In this document: piece after piece, positions 60,066 to 64,000 of the stretch
How positions within the stretch are numbered: position 1 is the first letter of the stretch
Layout: each line of letters begins with the position of its first letter
From: Paratinospora sagittata
Taxonomy: Eukaryota > Streptophyta > Magnoliopsida > Ranunculales > Menispermaceae
Length of the DNA: 64,000 nt
Assembly (NCBI GenBank): GCA_035771175.1
Contig: CM069611.1
Location: forward strand, 13,546,366-13,610,365
Direction: 5' to 3'
Notes under the pieces: generated by a model
What the model was told of the DNA's origin: nothing
The model's input: the letters and a program-made list of their open reading frames with translations, nothing else
Databases searched by the model: none
Made by a program: the position numbers and the translations under genes

Positions 60066-60745
60066 TTTCAGGATGCTAATGACTTAGCAGCACTCTCCTG
60101 AACTTGTTAAGTCAAGAAGCTGATGACTCATTAAGACATTGATAACATTCAAGGTTGAATTGAGCTGACTAATCAGGACGCTCACTTGTATAGTAGTAGC
60201 CTCCCTTTAGTTAACTTCTGAAGTTGTCAGGACGTTGATTCAGTATCAGCTCACTGAAAGATTTCTAAAGTTCTTCAAAGAATGTATCTTTGAGGACGCA
60301 GATAGTTATAAGTTGAATAAACTATCAGGACGCTACTTGGATAGAAGCGCCCTCACCTTTGGGAATCAATTTAGTAACTTTCAGGACGCTGATTGTCCTT
60401 CAGCGTGCTTGTGTTTTGTTTCAATTATTTTTAACTAGTAGGACGCTTACATAGTTGTAGCACCCTCGTATTATGTCTTATGTTTTAAACTTCTGGGACA
60501 CGTACTCGGAAAGTAGCGCCCTCATGCACTTACTTGTTTTAAAACATAGTGGGACGCTAACTATGCATTAGCGCCCTCAAGGTTAAGTCATTTAAGTGTC
60601 AAAATAAGTCAGGATGCTTACGAGTAAGTAGCGCCCTCACTTAAGTGTTCTGCAGAATGCTTAAACGTAATGAGCGCCCTCAAGGAACCAAAATGCCAAA
60701 GTTGATATTGTGCGTTAGGACACTAATTTAACAACTGTCACTGTT
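60066..60745. repeat. Array of about twelve short hairpin-forming repeats
   Basis: The core GGACGCT...AGCGCCCTC recurs every 45-65 bp with starts near 60071, 60177, 60230, 60293, 60329, 60384, 60441, 60495, 60552, 60612, 60654 and 60718. Within a copy the two halves are complementary: at 60552 GGACGCTAA pairs with TTAGCGCCC around a loop of about 7 bases, and at 60612 GCTTAC pairs with GTAAGTAGC. Loop and spacer sequences differ between copies while the paired ends are kept. No protein frame fits the period. Confidence 0.7.
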
Positions 60746-60901
60746 CGAACAAGTACACTGCATTAGTTTACTTTTTCATAACGAACCTTTGCACAGAGTC
60801 CTCTTCAGACTTATCAGAGATCTTCTCTGATACATGAATTAAGTTTTTCTAAAACTTTTCTTTTTCATGAAATCTAAAAAGAACTAGAATGTTAGTGAAA
60901 A

Positions 60902-61660
60902 TTGCAGTTGCCATTTTCATATAACTTTCTAGTTGTTATGTGTAAACGTTCTGTTGGTCCACCCAAGAAGGCAGTGAATTGGGTGGGATGGTCAATTTTA
61001 AATTTCTCTTCCAATAACTTAGTGATAGACATAAGTGTATTGGAATTGATTGCAAAATTAGAACTTGGACTAAATTGCAAACGTGAGACACATAAGATTT
61101 ATAGTGGTTCGGCCAAGCTTATGTCCACTACCTAATCTCCCGATTAGGATTTTCTCAATCCGCTAACTGATTCTCTTACGTGTGAGAACCAAACCGTTAC
61201 AACTTCCCTTTTACAGGTTAAAGGAAAACTTATCCTTTCAAGGGCTAAGGATGAACCAAATTTCCTTTTTCTGGGATGAGGAGAAAACCACGTTCCTTTT
61301 ACGGGTTAAGGAACAACCTGTTATCTCAATGAACCCCACGATATGAATGTTTTGATGATTCCAAATATCTTTAGTTTGTGTATCTAATGATCTTATTAAG
61401 TGTTTCAGATTTTTCAAAAATCAAGATCGAGGAATTGTGCTCACAAGCCTATTGAACATCACAAAGTAAAGTTCCGAGTTTGTCAGTACTTAAAATGTAA
61501 AGTCTATCGATCAACTTACTCTCAGCATGATTTTATCGTTTGCATATTTTGATCGTAACATTTTAATCGTACCTTATGATTTCTAAAGTATTTGATTTGA
61601 TTAAGAGAAATAATGATTTTTATTGAGCTTTAATTGAGAAATCAAAATTCGCTTTTATAA
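60902..61660. other. Unassigned non-coding region with a common plant repeat motif
   Basis: A segment around 61095-61145 (TTTATAGTGGTTCGGCCAAG, then CTAATCTCCC) is a string I recognise from many plant LTR elements. It is followed by three imperfect copies of TCCTTTTACGGGTTAAGGA (about 61206, 61233 and 61293). Frames on both strands here (62 and 77 residues) are short and overlapping, and I do not call them. Confidence 0.4.
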
Positions 61661-61860
61661 AAGTCTTTCAGGACACTAATGTTTTAGCAGCGCCCTCCTG
61701 GACTTGATGAGTCAGAACGCTGATAAAATATTAGGAAGCTCAAGGTTGAATTGAACTGATTAATAAGGACGCTTACTTGTTAGTAGCGACCTTTCTTTTA
61801 TCAACCTTTGAGAATGTCAGGAAGCTCACTTAATTTCAACTCGCTGGAAAGTTCTTTTTC
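61661..61860. repeat. Second, shorter block of the hairpin repeats
   Basis: AGTCTTTCAGGACACTAATG starts a block that matches the start of the first block (AGTCTTTCAGGATGCTAATG at 60060) and follows the same order for about 190 bp, including CAAGGTTGAATTGA, GGACGCTTACTTGTTAGTAG and the GCTGGAAAGTTCT end. The offset is about 1600 bp. The two blocks could be remnants of a pair of LTRs or a local duplication. Confidence 0.6.
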
Positions 61861-63400
61861 CCCTTATGACTTAGTAAAGTAGCAAAGTTCCCCCTTACAT
61901 GGAGATTCCCCCTTACTTTGTGCATTCACCCTTAATGATTTATGACGACGTCTTGTAGACTATACTGAAATCACGTGAGAAACTGATCTTATTTTTAAGC
62001 ACATAAAGAAATAGTTTGACTAATTCATAGGCTAAAATATTTGAAATAATAGCGTAGCCGAGAATCGTAGTCAGAGAGAATGAGAAAGAATTGCCGAAAG
62101 ATGAATTCATAAAGAATTTTTTAATCATGGGAAATTGTTCTCCTTAGTGTTTGGCATAAATATAAATTTGCTAATTAAACCATACCAAACCCAGAGTATG
62201 CTTTAAGATACGTAAATAAACACGCATAAGCATACTTATAGCATAGGCAGAGAAATTTATGATTAAGCAGGCCTAGCTATTATGATTCTAATACGATGCA
62301 AAGTGTATAGTTGAAGTACATGGCATCTATTAGATATAAAATAATCACAGTCAATTGATGTATACGAAATATAATATTAAAGAGCAACATCAATGGCATG
62401 TGAAATAGAAAATTATAAACTTTTCATAGTTTAGACATATGAAGATATATACAATGAATATCAACGTCTAAACATACTAAACATATGCTGAGATTCATAT
62501 ATATCATTCAAGCAAAAGCATACGTTCATTCTCCTATTCTAGGCATAAAATTTCAATTGAAGCATGGCCTAGAATGATTGATACACTGATTCTAATAAGA
62601 AGCATTTGGAGGGTATGTTCTCATTAGAAATCAGAGATCTATGAATGTGATGCTTATCATGATATAGTATGAAGCATATGCATCAAAGTCAGGAAATCAT
62701 AGAAAAGATAATTGCCAAAAGATAGTAATCATAAGTGTAGGCAATAACCTTTTCAAAATATAGGCGTATGATATGAAATTTTATGCATGGCCTATATTCA
62801 TTTGCAGAAACGTGAATCATGCAGATAAGATTTTCTAAGATTAGAGCGAGCATGATCTTGATATGAACTAGTATAGGCAGAAATAAACACTTAAAGCGTA
62901 GCCTAGCTATTATGTTACCTGATTAACCTGATTAATCAGATATCACAATTTCAAAATGAGCATAAATAATCATGATATAGTATAAGATACAAGATAGGTC
63001 TTAGTCATGATATTTATCAGACAGTCACAGATAAGCATATCAGGTACTCAGGATATATGTGACCAGTCAAGAGAGATGTCACCAACAAACTGATACATGC
63101 ATTAGACATAGTAAGATTTCATCATGATGCAGTTTATCAGGAAATATGAACAAGATAACATTAGTGTGATGACAGATAATCATGTTCATGAAAGCAGCAT
63201 AGATATGCAACAGAAACATTCGAGAATTTTATAAACATAAAAGCAGGCATATCAGAGCATAAATCAAGCAGATTGTGAACGGTGACTAGTGTGTGCAGCA
63301 TATGAATATGAAATATAGCATTCACACAAATTCAAGCAGATCAGTCATTCAAATATAGAAAACCATTAAGATATGAATGAGAGATAGAAAGATAGCTTAA
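61861..63400. other. AT-rich tail with dispersed GGCCTA motifs, no gene
   Basis: No coding frame is supported. The words CTAGCTATTATG (62272, 62902), GCATGGCCTA (62562, 62785) and AGGCAGAAATAAACAC-like text recur at irregular spacing. On the minus strand these resemble TTGGCCTAGAATCATT seen in the chromovirus LTRs (24750, 31630), so a distantly related LTR in reverse orientation is possible. Confidence 0.4.
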
Positions 63401-63556
63401 TGAACTACTTTTTGGTAATTGAAAAGGGAAGCAGCCATTAAACATTGTAATGAGTTTTCAAGGTCCAGAAGACCATCATAACAAAAGGTTTTAAAGATTA
63501 CAACCGGTAGACAGACCAACCTACTGACAGACAGGAACAGGTAACAGTGGAAGTTA

Positions 63557-64000
63557 AGCTTGATGAGGAGAGCCTTGAGCATCACGATATTGAGGTGCGT
63601 TAGATCTCGGCAGATGAGGCGGTTCGGCCATTCTTGCTCTCATGAGTTCAATATGGGCAAGCACTGGAATAAGCCTTCTAATCTGGCTCATAGCAAAGGA
63701 AAAGCTCCCATTGATTGCATCTTCAATAATAGTTTCAAATTTATCCACCTTTTTTAGAAGAGTAAACAGCATGTCCTTTTGAAGTCTGTTGACTCTCTCA
63801 AATTCCCTTAAACTCTTCTCCTGTTTGAAGAGCAGCTCGACAACCAACTGGAAACTAGCAGAGTTGGACTCGGACAATTGGTTTAAGAAATTCTTGATTG
63901 AAGATTCTCCGTGGTTGGCATGGGATGGCTCTTATTCTAGCTTTATGGGAGGTTGCGATTCAGCCCTGGGAAAACCCGAAGGAATCTTGGAGACGGTTCT
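63557..64000 (-). pseudogene. Broken coiled-coil ORF running off the right edge
   Basis: On the minus strand a frame enters at the window edge (RTVSKIPSGFPRAESQPPIK), meets TAA at about 63934, and then continues for about 126 residues (EPSHANHGESSIKNF, LLFKQEKSLREFERVNRLQK, IEDAINGSFSFAMSQIRRLI) to RDAQGSPHQA and a stop at about 63554. The middle part has heptad-like spacing of Leu, Val and Phe. I do not recognise the family; a Gag-like protein of a reverse-oriented element or a degraded host exon are both possible. No in-window ATG precedes it. Confidence 0.4.

Noticed and set aside
1..64000. tRNA, rRNA, known small RNA genes or riboswitches
   Set aside because: None was recognised by eye on either strand; a covariance-model search was not possible, so weak candidates could be missed.

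Overview
The window is plant nuclear DNA made almost entirely of repeats. The evidence is a Ty1/copia-type Gag (UBN2-like) sequence, a Ty3/gypsy chromovirus with an initiator-Met tRNA primer site, foldback elements, a small non-autonomous LTR element and AT-rich flanks. No intact host gene, tRNA, rRNA or CRISPR array was recognised. The species cannot be told from the sequence alone.

Positions 1-24153 and 33276-53535 are one tandem array, entering from the left edge and ending abruptly at about 53535. I located 90 unit starts. The usual unit is 520 bp and codes for about 175 residues matching the N-terminal half of a copia Gag polyprotein. Because 520 is not a multiple of 3, each unit closes on a TGA that overlaps the ATG of the next unit (ATGTATGA). 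The array was therefore never a fused polyprotein; it is a satellite grown from a gag fragment. Nearly every unit has stops, frameshifts or deletions, and many identical stops and deletions recur, so amplification continued after the gag frame was dead. A six-unit higher-order repeat of about 3.1 kb (38341-41421, 41422-44532, decayed third copy from 44533) shows recent block duplication. One unit (34699-35226) is still fully open.

Two insertions split the array. A 233-bp foldback/MITE-like element lies at 20795-21027, flanked by ATTAA. A decayed chromovirus lies at 24154-33065, immediately followed by a second foldback element (33084-33275). The outer edges of this 9.1-kb composite carry a near-identical 5-bp repeat (CTACC/CTGCC) and the array resumes in phase. 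The chromovirus lacks the end of gag and the start of protease, has six stops in pol, a gap in reverse transcriptase, a lost RNase H catalytic Glu and a 956-bp deletion in its 5' LTR.

From 53536 onward the sequence changes. It holds an AT-rich stretch, a possible transcribed leader (about 54730-55150), a 2.27-kb non-autonomous LTR element (55153-57421), a minus-strand coiled-coil gene remnant (about 57690-58376), a segment resembling the 3' end of an Athila-type gypsy element (about 58640-59480), an unusual array of short hairpin-forming repeats (60066-60745, partly repeated at 61660-61860), and an AT-rich tail ending in a broken minus-strand coiled-coil ORF that leaves the window at 64000.
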